A DNA stretch of 64,000 bases, taken from positions 62,001-126,000 of the forward strand of contig JAJCXN010000026.1 in NCBI GenBank assembly GCA_029263415.1. The letters are read 5' to 3'. The notes beneath the pieces were generated by a model, which had not been told where the DNA came from, did no database searches, and saw only the letters and a list, made by a program, of their open reading frames with translations. The position numbers and the translations under genes were made by a program. Below, piece by piece: positions 9,263 through 17,569 of the stretch (position 1 is its first letter; every line of letters starts with the position of its first letter). This DNA is from Acidobacteriota bacterium. Lineage in GTDB: Bacteria; Acidobacteriota; Thermoanaerobaculia; Multivoradales; Multivoraceae.

Positions 9263-9568
9263 TCAAGCGAAGTGTTCCTGCAGATAGCGGTTGATGGCAT
9301 CCGATTCGTATAGCCAGGTCGCTGCTTCGTCCGATTCGTTCTCGATCCGTAGACAGGGGACCTGCTTCTTGCCGCCGCCTTGGACCAGTTCATTGAAGGC
9401 TTTTCGGCTTCGGTGGATGTTGCGGTGCTCCACTGAGAGGCCTAGGCGGCGGAGGTTGGCGCGGACTTTGAGGCAGAATGGGCAGGTGGTGAAGTGGTAG
9501 AGGGTTAGGCCTGGGATGGTGTCTTTGGGTAAGGGCTTGGGGCCGAAGAGGGACTTGAATAGGCTCAT
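9263..9568 (-). CDS. Glutaredoxin-like protein / GST N-terminal domain protein
   Basis: A 101-residue thioredoxin-fold protein. It shows the active-site pair C29-P-F-C32 in TLYHFTTCPFCLKVR, followed by a VEHRNIHRSRKAF segment, the KQVPCL cis-proline segment and a DAINRYL end, which are glutaredoxin/GST-N features. The short N-terminal lead MSLFKSLFGPKPLPKD is not part of the fold. It probably acts in glutathione- or thiol-dependent disulphide reduction. The ATG at 9568 was chosen because the open frame further upstream runs into a non-coding inverted repeat. Not obviously in an operon. Confidence 0.88.
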   Translation of the reverse strand: MSLFKSLFGPKPLPKDTIPGLTLYHFTTCPFCLKVRANLRRLGLSVEHRNIHRSRKAFNELVQGGGKKQVPCLRIENESDEAATWLYESDAINRYLQEHFA

Positions 9569-9734
9569 GGTGGTTGTACGGCTGGTCCTGGTGGGGTGGT
9601 TCGGTCGATGGGAGGCTTGGCGTGGGTTGCAAGGGTAGCGGAGTTGGGCGGCGGTAGTTGATCGCAGCTGGTGGCAGACGAAGGCAGGCGAGGGTGAGGT
9701 GAGGTGTGCGGTATGCGGCCGTCGCACTGGGCAA

Positions 9735-10040
9735 TCGCGGTTCGAGAAGCGCCTTCGCTCCTTCCGGCGGATCGGGATCCCCCTCGTAGGCACCGGCTTC
9801 GACCTTTAGTTGAGCGGACAAGCGTGGTCTCGCCTGCGCACTCAGTCGCCCGCAACGTGGTTGGCTTCTCGATCCGCGGTCTTGAAGGGCTCCCTCGCGA
9901 GCTGCCGACTCCGGGGGACGCCCTCACCGCCTTCGTCGCCAGTGAAGCTGGGACAAGCGGCGTTTGCGATCGTGGCATCCTGGAACGTGGTGGCAAGGGG
10001 GGAGTGGGGTTCGCCGGAGGTGGAGGATGGAGGCCTGGGC
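9735..10040 (+). repeat. Left arm of a ~300-bp imperfect inverted repeat
   Basis: This arm matches the reverse complement of 10310-10614 over its whole length with a few small gaps. Blocks that agree exactly or almost so include CACTCAGTCGCCCGCAACG, GAAGGGCTCCCTCGCGAGC, GACGCCCTCACCGCCTTCG and GGCGTTTGCGATCG. By eye the identity is about three quarters or better. The divergence shows that it is an old duplication or two members of a dispersed repeat family, rather than a recent exact palindrome. Confidence 0.85.
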
Positions 10041-10309
10041 TGCGTGAACGGCGCCATAAGGTGTGAGACCCCGTCCACGCAGCCCGGACCAAGTGTTTCG
10101 GCCGCTCGGCTCGTTGCCTGCGCCAAACTCGTGGAGTGTTGATGTTTGGCGGGTGTTCAGAGGTCTGGCGCGTCGCGTTCGATGTTGTGTGTCGATCGCA
10201 ACGTAGCTCCCATTCTGGGGATGCGAGGTACCTTGCTTGGCGAGCGATCGGCTCAAGGCCGTGAAAACTTCCTGGGTTGCGACCTCGAGGCGCGAAGCGT
10301 CGAGCGGGA

Positions 10310-10614
10310 TCGGGAGCCTCCCACTTTCCACTCTCGACGACTCCCTGTTCCTCTTTGCCACAACGTTCCAAGATGTTTCGATCGCAAACGCCGTCCGACT
10401 CAGCCTCACTAGCGACGAAGGCGGTGAGGGCGTCCCCGACGGGGGCAGCTCGCGAGGGAGCCCTTCAACAAAACTTTTCGAGAAGCACACCACGTTGCGG
10501 GCGACTGAGTGGCAGGCAAGACCCCGCTTACCCGCTCGGCACAAGGTCGCAGCCGGTGCCCCCAAAGGGGATCCCCGATCCGCCGAAAGGAGCGAAGACG
10601 CTGCCCCAACCGCG
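10310..10614 (-). repeat. Right arm of a ~300-bp imperfect inverted repeat
   Basis: Reverse-complement partner of 9735-10040. The outer edge is near 10614 (complement of GCGGTTGGGGCAGCGTCTTC) and the inner edge near 10310. The inner 40 bp on each side are less conserved. No transposase, recombinase or clear target-site duplication flanks either arm. Confidence 0.85.
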
Positions 10615-10704
10615 CCACCCCAACCATGCCGCACCAGTCCGAGCAATCCGTTCCCGACTCCGCTCAACCTGAGCCATCGCCACCGGCAACCACCACACCG
10701 CCGC

Positions 10705-11190
10705 CTAAGCGTCTGACCGCCACACCTTCGCACTGGCCCCAGTCGTCATGTCGCTGATGGCATAGAGCTCCACTCGCCACGGCCGCAATTCCAGCACACC
10801 AAAGTCGTCAGTTATGCCATCCGCCCAGATAATCGCCGGGTCGTAACCATAAGGAGCCGGCCGCGACTTGACTTCATTCCAGATGCGCTCGCGCTCGGCG
10901 TCGTCGTCCTGCCAAGACACCTTTGCATCGACGTAGACCTGTTCGTGCTGCTGGTCCCAGTAGGACAGCGAGATGAATGGGTTCTCTGCGAGGTGCTTGG
11001 CTTTGTGGGACCGCCGCCCGGTGAGGATCCAGCCGAAAGGTTCGTCGGTGGTGGGTTTCTCCCAGACCGGATGCAGAACGCGAGAACGGGGTCGGTTCTT
11101 TCGATCGATGGTGGCTGCGCTGCACCAGACGATGCGCTCCACGCGTTGGTGAAATGTGTCGGCGAGTTCCGCGAATGGTGTGCTGTTCAT
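10705..11190 (-). CDS. Pyridoxamine 5'-phosphate oxidase (PPOX/FDOR) family protein
   Basis: A 161-residue split-barrel flavin- or deazaflavin-binding protein. Segments typical of the family are TIDRKNRPRSRVLHPVW, GWILTGRRSHKAKHLAENPF and ISLSYWDQQHEQVYVDAKV. The family includes FMN-dependent enzymes and F420-dependent oxidoreductases of the FDOR class. Immediate proximity to the cofGH gene (31 bp downstream of its end, same strand) suggests an F420-linked role, which is inference. The start at ATG 11190 has a good GGAGAG ribosome-binding site. Likely last gene of a cofC-cofGH-PPOX operon. Confidence 0.86.
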   Translation of the reverse strand: MNSTPFAELADTFHQRVERIVWCSAATIDRKNRPRSRVLHPVWEKPTTDEPFGWILTGRRSHKAKHLAENPFISLSYWDQQHEQVYVDAKVSWQDDDAERERIWNEVKSRPAPYGYDPAIIWADGITDDFGVLELRPWRVELYAISDMTTGASAKVWRSDA

Positions 11191-11221
11191 AAATCTCTCC
11201 GTTGCAAGGGAAGGGAAAAGG

Positions 11222-13822
11222 CTAACCGTCGAGTCCAGGCCTAAGCAGCAGTCGGTTGCCGCTAGCTTGGCGTGACTTGGGAGGAGTGTTGACGATCTCC
11301 TCAAGATGGCCGGCCGCGAACGAGGCGGCGATGCGTTCGGCGGAAGGTTGCCCGTAGACCGTGGTGCGCTGTTTTGGAAACCTGCCTACGGAGCGGATCA
11401 AGGTCTCCATTTGGTCTGGCGGGAGTTCTTCGCCCCAGGCGGCTCCGGCGGCTCGGGTGATCGACTCGTTCATCAGCGTTCCACCGAGGTCGTTCACGCC
11501 TGCCGATAGGCACGCTGCAACACCCTTCGGTCCCAGTTTGACCCACGATGCTTGAATGTTCCTAAAGTGCGGGAACAAGACCAAGCGGGCGACCGCGTGC
11601 ATCAACACCGATTCGCGGAAGGTTGGGCCGCCGCGAGCCATGCCCTTGAGATAGATCGGAGCTTCAAGGGCAACAAACGGCAGTGGTACGAACTCGGTGA
11701 AGCCACGCGTCTTTGCTTGTAAACGACGAAGGCGGAGCAAGTGGCGAGCCCAATGAACGGGTCGTTCGATATGGCCGTACATGATGGTCGCGGTGGTGCG
11801 AAAGCCTACGCTATGTGCGGTTTCCATGACTTCGAGCCACTGGTCGGTACGGATCTTGTCGGCGCACAGCACCTCGCGCACTTCGTCGTCCAGGATCTCC
11901 GCGGCGGTGCCAGGTAGGGTGCCTAGGCCTGCGTGCTTGAGCTTCTGCAGAAACTCTTCGAGGGACAGGCCGAGGGTTGCGGCGCCCTGCCAGACTTCGA
12001 GCGGTGAGAACGCATGAATGTGCATTTGCGGCACTGCCGCCTTCACGGTCTGGCAGATCTCGAGGTAGTTGTTGCCGGTGTAGTCCGGGTGGATTCCGCC
12101 TTGCATGCAGACTTCGGTGGCGCCCCGCTGCCATCCCTCGCGGGTCCGACGTGCGATCTCGGGTAGCGCCAGGTCGTACGGTTTGCCGCGCAAGTTCTCG
12201 GACATCTTGCCCTTGGAGAAGGCGCAGAACTGGCACTTGAAGTAGCACAGGTTGGTGTAGTTGATGTTGCGGTTGACGGCGTAGGTCACGGTGTCGCCGT
12301 TGACCGCTTGGCGCAGTTGGTCGGCGGCCGAGCAGACTGCGGTGAAGGCGTCGCCACGGACGGCGAAGAGTTGCTCGATCTGAGCCTCGGTCAGTTCCTC
12401 GCCTGCAGTCGCGCGCTCAAGGACCTTGGCAAGTTTCGAACCGGCGAGATGCAGCGTCGACGACTCAAGAGCGACCCAGTTCGGACACTCCCTTGAATCG
12501 AGAGCTTGGTCGCTTTGTTCGGGCGCATCGTGGTCGTAGCTCGTGGGGATCCCGGTGACCGACTCCAACTGAAGTGCACCTGAGGGCTGCGTCTTGAGGC
12601 CCAAACGCGCAAGATCGTGTGCTGGCGGCTCGAGCACGGCTCCGGTGGTCCAGTCGTCGGTGCGCGGGTATCCGTGGCTGTCGATGCGCTGGAGTACAGG
12701 CGTACGCATCGCGGGATCAAGCCAACGCTCACCATCGAGAGCGTAGTCCGGATAGATGGTCAACCGCTCGAGCAGGTGTTTGCCAGCGTTCGACGTTTCT
12801 TGGCCTAGGGTCTCGAGATGTGGCCACGGTGCTTCTGGGTTGACGAAGTCGGGGGTCACCGGTGACACGCCACCCCAATCGTTGATGCCCGCAGCAATCA
12901 GTGCCTCAAGGGAGGCCAGATCGCTAAGGTTGGGCGGCACCTGGACACTCATCTCCGGTCCGAAAACGATGCGCGTGATCGCGATGGTCCACAACAGATC
13001 ATTGAGGTCCGGCTCTTCGGCTCCAGCCATGCGTGTTTCAGGCTTCGCGCGGAAGTTCTGGACGATGATCTCTTGGATGTGGCCAAACTCATCGTTGAGT
13101 CGTCTCAGGGCGAGCATGGCCTCGATCCGTTCGCGACGCGTTTCCCCGATGCCGATCAGGATTCCGGAGGTGAAGGGCACCTGATGAACACCGGCCAGAC
13201 GGATGGTTTCGAGACGGACCGCTGGATGCTTGTCAGGGCAGCCGTAGTGCACTTGACCCTTCTCGAGAAGCCGCTCGGAGGTGGTCTCTAACATGATCCC
13301 CATCGACGCACTCACCGGTCGGAGTGCTTCGAAGTCGGCTGCCGCCAAGATTCCGGGATTGAGGTGCGGGAGTAAGCCAGTCTCTTTGAAGACCAGTTCG
13401 GCTGCCTCTTTGAGGTAGGAGAGCGTGCTCTTGTGTCCAAGACGGGCGAGGTCGTCGCGAGCAGCCTGCCAACGCTCTTCGGGCTTGTCTCCTAAAGTGA
13501 AGAGGGCCTCTTTGCAACCTTGAGTCTCTGCGCGCTGTGCGGATGCGACCACCTGCTCTGGAGTCAGGTAGGCGGCCTCTCCTGGCTTCGGAGCCTGCGC
13601 GAAGACGCAATAGGAACAGATGTCGCGACACAAGTGAGTCAGTGGCAAGAACACCTTGCGCGAATAGGACACGAGCTGGCCAAAGCCCTCATCGCGGATA
13701 GACGCCGCCGCGTTTTGTAGCGACGCGAGGTCGTCGCAACTGGCAAGTGCCAGCGCCTCTGATTCGGTGGGCCGAGCAGTTAGGAACTGCGACGCGATGT
13801 CCGGTTGGCGTGGTGCGGGCAA
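11222..13822 (-). CDS. fbiC: Bifunctional FO synthase CofGH (FbiC-type)
   Basis: Two radical-SAM domains in one chain make 7,8-didemethyl-8-hydroxy-5-deazariboflavin (FO), the chromophore of coenzyme F420, from tyrosine and a ribityl-diaminouracil. The CofG half comes first, with cluster cysteines C65-x3-C69-x2-C72 (CRDICSYC). SYSRKVFLPLTHLCRD, CKEALFTLGDKPE and TGLLPHLNPG match known FbiC sequence closely. The CofH half carries C526-x3-C530-x2-C533 (CYFKCQFCAFSKG). With a TTG start at 13822 the protein is 866 residues, near the 856 of mycobacterial FbiC. A perfect AGGAGG lies at 13834-13839, 11 nt before this TTG. An ATG at 13885 is an alternative, but it lacks a ribosome-binding site and would overlap cofC. 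Confidence 0.95.
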   Translation of the reverse strand: MPAPRQPDIASQFLTARPTESEALALASCDDLASLQNAAASIRDEGFGQLVSYSRKVFLPLTHLCRDICSYCVFAQAPKPGEAAYLTPEQVVASAQRAETQGCKEALFTLGDKPEERWQAARDDLARLGHKSTLSYLKEAAELVFKETGLLPHLNPGILAAADFEALRPVSASMGIMLETTSERLLEKGQVHYGCPDKHPAVRLETIRLAGVHQVPFTSGILIGIGETRRERIEAMLALRRLNDEFGHIQEIIVQNFRAKPETRMAGAEEPDLNDLLWTIAITRIVFGPEMSVQVPPNLSDLASLEALIAAGINDWGGVSPVTPDFVNPEAPWPHLETLGQETSNAGKHLLERLTIYPDYALDGERWLDPAMRTPVLQRIDSHGYPRTDDWTTGAVLEPPAHDLARLGLKTQPSGALQLESVTGIPTSYDHDAPEQSDQALDSRECPNWVALESSTLHLAGSKLAKVLERATAGEELTEAQIEQLFAVRGDAFTAVCSAADQLRQAVNGDTVTYAVNRNINYTNLCYFKCQFCAFSKGKMSENLRGKPYDLALPEIARRTREGWQRGATEVCMQGGIHPDYTGNNYLEICQTVKAAVPQMHIHAFSPLEVWQGAATLGLSLEEFLQKLKHAGLGTLPGTAAEILDDEVREVLCADKIRTDQWLEVMETAHSVGFRTTATIMYGHIERPVHWARHLLRLRRLQAKTRGFTEFVPLPFVALEAPIYLKGMARGGPTFRESVLMHAVARLVLFPHFRNIQASWVKLGPKGVAACLSAGVNDLGGTLMNESITRAAGAAWGEELPPDQMETLIRSVGRFPKQRTTVYGQPSAERIAASFAAGHLEEIVNTPPKSRQASGNRLLLRPGLDG

Positions 13823-13848
13823 AGGAACAATGTCCTCCTGAGAGTGGC

Positions 13849-14595
13849 CTAGCGTTGGGCGGCTTGGCGGAGTGGTTCCGCCCATGGGGTGTCTAGTAGG
13901 AATGGTAACGCAGTGCCGATCTCGCAGGCTGTGTGGAAGTGATGTAGCAAAGTTGGCTCGCCGTCCGCGAGTGCTTTTGCGAGTTTCTCCGGATCTTCCG
14001 GGTGGTCGAGGTCGTAGCGCAAGGGCACGGCGTTGATTGCGATGACCTCGACTCCAAGTGAGTTCGCCTGGTTGCGGTGAGCGTCGTGGCTTCCTTTGCC
14101 GTAGCAAAACGGCAGGGCGCTGCAGGGTGATTGCAACAGGAAGTTAGTGCCATCACCCCGGTCATCGGTCTCGATGGCGATGCCACGGAAGTCGCGGGAG
14201 GCGACCCGATCGAGCACGGCATCGAGATCGAATGCTGGCAGCATCAAAAGATCGATCGGCAGGGTCAGCAGCGCTTCTGCACCGTGATCGATTGCGGCTG
14301 TGCGTCCTGCTTCGAGCGCAGCGTTGAGCGTTGCATGCCCTTCTCGCGGGCCGCCGGCAACGGCGCTCGGCTCATGCACGACCAGCGCACCCAGCTGCCG
14401 CGCTCGATCTGCAACCTCGCGATGGGCGGTCACCACATGAACACGCTCGATGCAGGAAGCGCCGAGTTTGCTCAGTGTGTCGTTGACGAACCGCGACGCA
14501 AGCTGCCGGCGCGCCTCAGCATCCAGGACTGATGCCAGCCGAGTCTTAGCGTGATCGAGGCCCTTGACTGGGACGACTGCGTGGGTTCTCAACAC
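13849..14595 (-). CDS. cofC: 2-phospho-L-lactate / phosphoenolpyruvate guanylyltransferase
   Basis: A 248-residue nucleotidyltransferase of the CofC/FbiD family that activates phospholactate or phosphoenolpyruvate with GTP for F420 assembly. It opens with MLRTHAVVPVKGLDHAKTRL, the family's VPVK....KTRL motif, and has ALLTLPIDLLMLP, corresponding to the metal-binding PxD segment, and an RGDGTNFLL-like stretch (DRGDGTNFLLQSP). It sits directly upstream of cofGH on the same strand, 26 nt before the preferred cofGH start. Which substrate is used (2-phospho-L-lactate, PEP or 3-phosphoglycerate) cannot be told from sequence alone. Confidence 0.92.
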   Translation of the reverse strand: MLRTHAVVPVKGLDHAKTRLASVLDAEARRQLASRFVNDTLSKLGASCIERVHVVTAHREVADRARQLGALVVHEPSAVAGGPREGHATLNAALEAGRTAAIDHGAEALLTLPIDLLMLPAFDLDAVLDRVASRDFRGIAIETDDRGDGTNFLLQSPCSALPFCYGKGSHDAHRNQANSLGVEVIAINAVPLRYDLDHPEDPEKLAKALADGEPTLLHHFHTACEIGTALPFLLDTPWAEPLRQAAQR

Positions 14596-14636
14596 TTTCT
14601 GTCAGCGAGGGTGCCGGTTCCGCGCCCGCTCGGGCG

Positions 14637-17372
14637 CTACCACCGCACTGGCGAAGCGTGCGCCGGTGCGCGAAAGATGGCGTTTGCCATCAGCACGTTG
14701 AGCCCGTCGAGATAGGCGCGAATAGTGGGGTCTGCTACGAACGCCACGACCTGCCCGCGACCGGCCCGGCTCTGCATCACTGCCGGCTTGAACGCCAACA
14801 GCGTCCGGTTCTCCGCCCAGAGATAGCCGCTCGCGAGCAGCTCGTCGGCTGCTGCAAAGCGCACAACGTTGTTGCCCTGAGTGAGGTCCAGAGGTTCATA
14901 GACGTTGCTGCCGCTGTAGAGAATGTTGAGCGTGGACGCTAAGCCCGCGGACATCCAGTGTTCGAAGTCGGGCTCTGCTCGCAGCAGGACTCCTGCCACG
15001 CTGTCGAGCCGATCGTCTTCCGGAACAACGGAGGCGAGGTATTCGGCCTCGGTTTCGATGACCGAGCCTGGCCGCTCGATGTCGTCGGGTTTCTGAGTGC
15101 TGACCGCGAGGAGGTCTAGGCCTTTCTCTCCGAGGTCGTTGGTAGCACCAGCGAAAGTAACGAGGGTGCCGCCCGCACGAACCCAGTTTTGGATGTTCTC
15201 CTGACCGCGATCACCCAGGACACGACCATAACCACCGCGCGAGTCGGGCAGGATCAGTACGTTGTAGCGGCTGAGGTCTGAGCGTGCCAAAGTTTGGGTT
15301 CGAATGATGGAAACCGGATACCCAAACTGGCGCTCGAGGATGTAGCGGGTGGCTCCGGCTGAGAGGCCGTTGGTGGGGGAGTCCCACGCGATTGCGATGC
15401 GCGGAGCTCGCAGCTTGACGGTTTGGTTGCTGCCCCAGTTGATCCCAGACTCGACCCAGCTGGAGTCGACTGCAAGCACCTCAGCGCCGCTGCTCTGAGC
15501 GAGTGCCACCATCCGCTCGTGGAGATCTTCGGGATTGTCTCGAGTCTTCAGGACTAGGGTGCCAGCCGGGAACTCGCGACCATCGCCCTCGTTCGATCCC
15601 GGTGCGCGTTGAAAGAAGGAGCGATCAGGACTCAAGATGTCTAGGCCTTGCTGTAGAGCGCCGGAGAGCAGGCGGATCGCTCCACGACTGCCCCACGGCA
15701 CTAGGTACGCAACTTTGGCGCGTGGTAGGTCGGAGGCGGCGGCGTAGACAAAGTTCTGATCGAAATCGCTGGCCTCTACCGCGACTGCCTGCGCGTCAAT
15801 CAGTTTGGAGCAAGGGCGTGCTTCGACTCCGAATTGGAGCGGCAAGGACCATGCCGTGACGTCGTAGATCTGGTCGCGCAAATTGCGCGCCCGGCGGGAT
15901 TCTTGCTCGGCCAGGAACTCGTCATCCATCGAAACCTGGTCGTCCAGCATGTTGCGCAAAAAGCGCTTTGCTGGCTGGGCCATGTCGATGAGATAGCTGC
16001 CTGCAGGGAGTGAGCCTGAACCGCAGCCTTGCGCCGCGGCTGTGGTCCTGACCAGGTCAACACCCTGGACTGCAAGCAGCCCCGCGAGGCGATCGGTCAG
16101 GGTCGGGTCGCCAGCAGAGGACAAGGCGATCTGACGTGGGCCGTCACTCTTGCCTTCGGCAATCGCCGACTTTCGATACTCATAGAAGTCAGTGAGTAGG
16201 CGTTGGCGATCGCGCGCTGAGGTTTCAGCAGTCGCGACCGAAGCGACGAAGTGATGCCTGACTGTTTCGCGAAAGTGAAGCACATTGCCGTCGCCGCGAA
16301 GATAGGACAGACCGCGCGCTGAAGCCTGCTCATAGGTCATGGCGATGGCGCCATAGTAGGCCGGCCAGCTCGCGCCATAGCCCGGATAGAAAGCGTCGAA
16401 GATCTCGCGGGTGAAGTAATCAAAGCCGAATTCGTCGAACCACTTGGCGTTGTTCTTGCCGAAGAACTCAAGGTTGGTGCGTTGGTGCTTCGCAAGGTGT
16501 GGGTTGTAGGGCACGGCCTCGGGGGCGAAGTAGTAGCTGGAATCGCCGCCCATTTCATGCAGGTCGACGAACACCAAGGGGTACCACTCGAGTAGCGCTT
16601 CGACCCGGCCGCGGGTTTCTGGCTGCGTCAGCGCGAACCAATCGCGGTTGAGATCGAACAGGTAGTGATTGGTGCGACCCCCAGGCCACGGTTCGTCGTG
16701 CTCGGCGGAAATGCGGTCGGAGTCAGCGATCAAGCCTTCAGTCGAGCGATAGTGGTTGACGAAGCGGTCGCGACCGTCGGGGTTCTGCAATGGATCGATC
16801 AGCACGATGACGTTGTCGAGGATCCCTGTGATCATGGAGCTGCCGCGTGCGGCGAGGAGGTGATAGGCGGTGAGCATGGCCGCGTCAGGAGAAGAGATCT
16901 CGTTGCCATGAACGCCGTAGCCAAGCCAAATGACGGCAGGGAGGTCGGCGATCAAGCGATCAGCCGTTGCTTGGTCGGTAGCGCGCGGATCAGCTAGAGC
17001 TTGGTAACCAGCTTGGATCTCGGGCAGGCGTGCGATGTTCTTGGCAGAGCCCACTGCCGCGTAGAAGATGTCCCTACCCTCCCAAGTTGCGCCCATCTTG
17101 GCGGTCTGGATCTGGTCGGGTGCAGCGTTGACCAAGGCTTCGAAGTAGCGAGCGATCTCCCCGTGTGACGTGACACGTTCGCCGATTGGATGCCCCAGAA
17201 CTTGGGCCGGAGTTGGGATTGAACTGTCGTAGGTGGTGCCCGGCCAGAATTCGTAGCTATCGGGACGATGAGTCTGCGCTTGCGAGAAGGCGACCGCCGG
17301 GACGACAGTGAGGATGACGAGGAGTGCGATAGCGACGATCGCTCGATTGGGCGCGCTGAGGGTGCTTTTCAT
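14637..17372 (-). CDS. Secreted M14-family zinc carboxypeptidase
   Basis: A 911-residue exported metallopeptidase. A signal peptide spans residues 1-32 (AFSQAQ cleavage region). The M14 catalytic domain (about 60-400) has the zinc motif H155-x2-E158 in GVHGNEISSPD, the NPDGRDRF substrate-binding segment and a VDLHEMG histidine. The C-terminal region (about 690-890) includes a class I amidotransferase-like fold (VLILPDSRGGYG, WVRAGGTLVTFAG), a common attachment in large M14 proteins of Acidobacteriota and Bacteroidota. The start at ATG 17372 has AGGAAG upstream. Divergent from the VWA-like gene. It probably digests peptides in the periplasm or outside the cell. Confidence 0.9.
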   Translation of the reverse strand: MKSTLSAPNRAIVAIALLVILTVVPAVAFSQAQTHRPDSYEFWPGTTYDSSIPTPAQVLGHPIGERVTSHGEIARYFEALVNAAPDQIQTAKMGATWEGRDIFYAAVGSAKNIARLPEIQAGYQALADPRATDQATADRLIADLPAVIWLGYGVHGNEISSPDAAMLTAYHLLAARGSSMITGILDNVIVLIDPLQNPDGRDRFVNHYRSTEGLIADSDRISAEHDEPWPGGRTNHYLFDLNRDWFALTQPETRGRVEALLEWYPLVFVDLHEMGGDSSYYFAPEAVPYNPHLAKHQRTNLEFFGKNNAKWFDEFGFDYFTREIFDAFYPGYGASWPAYYGAIAMTYEQASARGLSYLRGDGNVLHFRETVRHHFVASVATAETSARDRQRLLTDFYEYRKSAIAEGKSDGPRQIALSSAGDPTLTDRLAGLLAVQGVDLVRTTAAAQGCGSGSLPAGSYLIDMAQPAKRFLRNMLDDQVSMDDEFLAEQESRRARNLRDQIYDVTAWSLPLQFGVEARPCSKLIDAQAVAVEASDFDQNFVYAAASDLPRAKVAYLVPWGSRGAIRLLSGALQQGLDILSPDRSFFQRAPGSNEGDGREFPAGTLVLKTRDNPEDLHERMVALAQSSGAEVLAVDSSWVESGINWGSNQTVKLRAPRIAIAWDSPTNGLSAGATRYILERQFGYPVSIIRTQTLARSDLSRYNVLILPDSRGGYGRVLGDRGQENIQNWVRAGGTLVTFAGATNDLGEKGLDLLAVSTQKPDDIERPGSVIETEAEYLASVVPEDDRLDSVAGVLLRAEPDFEHWMSAGLASTLNILYSGSNVYEPLDLTQGNNVVRFAAADELLASGYLWAENRTLLAFKPAVMQSRAGRGQVVAFVADPTIRAYLDGLNVLMANAIFRAPAHASPVRW

Positions 17373-17569
17373 TGGGCGTTGCTCTTCCTGCGGTGTGGAG
17401 AATGGGTGGACTTGTGCTCTGGTGCAGTGGGATGGTACCCAACTGCCGCGGTAGCCGTCGTGACCAGTTGCAGCTGGAATCACAGTAGGCTGTCTGTTGT
17501 TGCAATGGACGCTTGCCCCCCAAAGCCCCATCGACGATCACTCGACTCGATTCCTCTTGGACTTATGCA

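Larger units (their letters stand above)
9569..10704. other. Non-coding region built around a large inverted repeat
   Basis: A 1.1-kb gap between the glutaredoxin gene and the PPOX-like gene. Several open frames of 60-270 codons overlap on both strands, but all are Pro/Ser/Arg-rich, overlap one another, and mirror the inverted repeat, so none is called as a gene. The region is dominated by two arms (9735-10040 and 10310-10614) in opposite orientation around a unique centre of about 270 bp. Confidence 0.65.

Noticed and set aside
9565-10733. Several overlapping open frames on both strands (up to about 270 codons)
   Set aside because: They overlap each other and mirror the inverted repeat; peptides are Pro/Ser/Arg-rich with no fold signature. 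They reflect high GC content with few stops.
15295-15310. GGTTCGAAT, resembling a tRNA T-loop
   Set aside because: It lies inside the M14 peptidase coding sequence and no cloverleaf can be formed around it.
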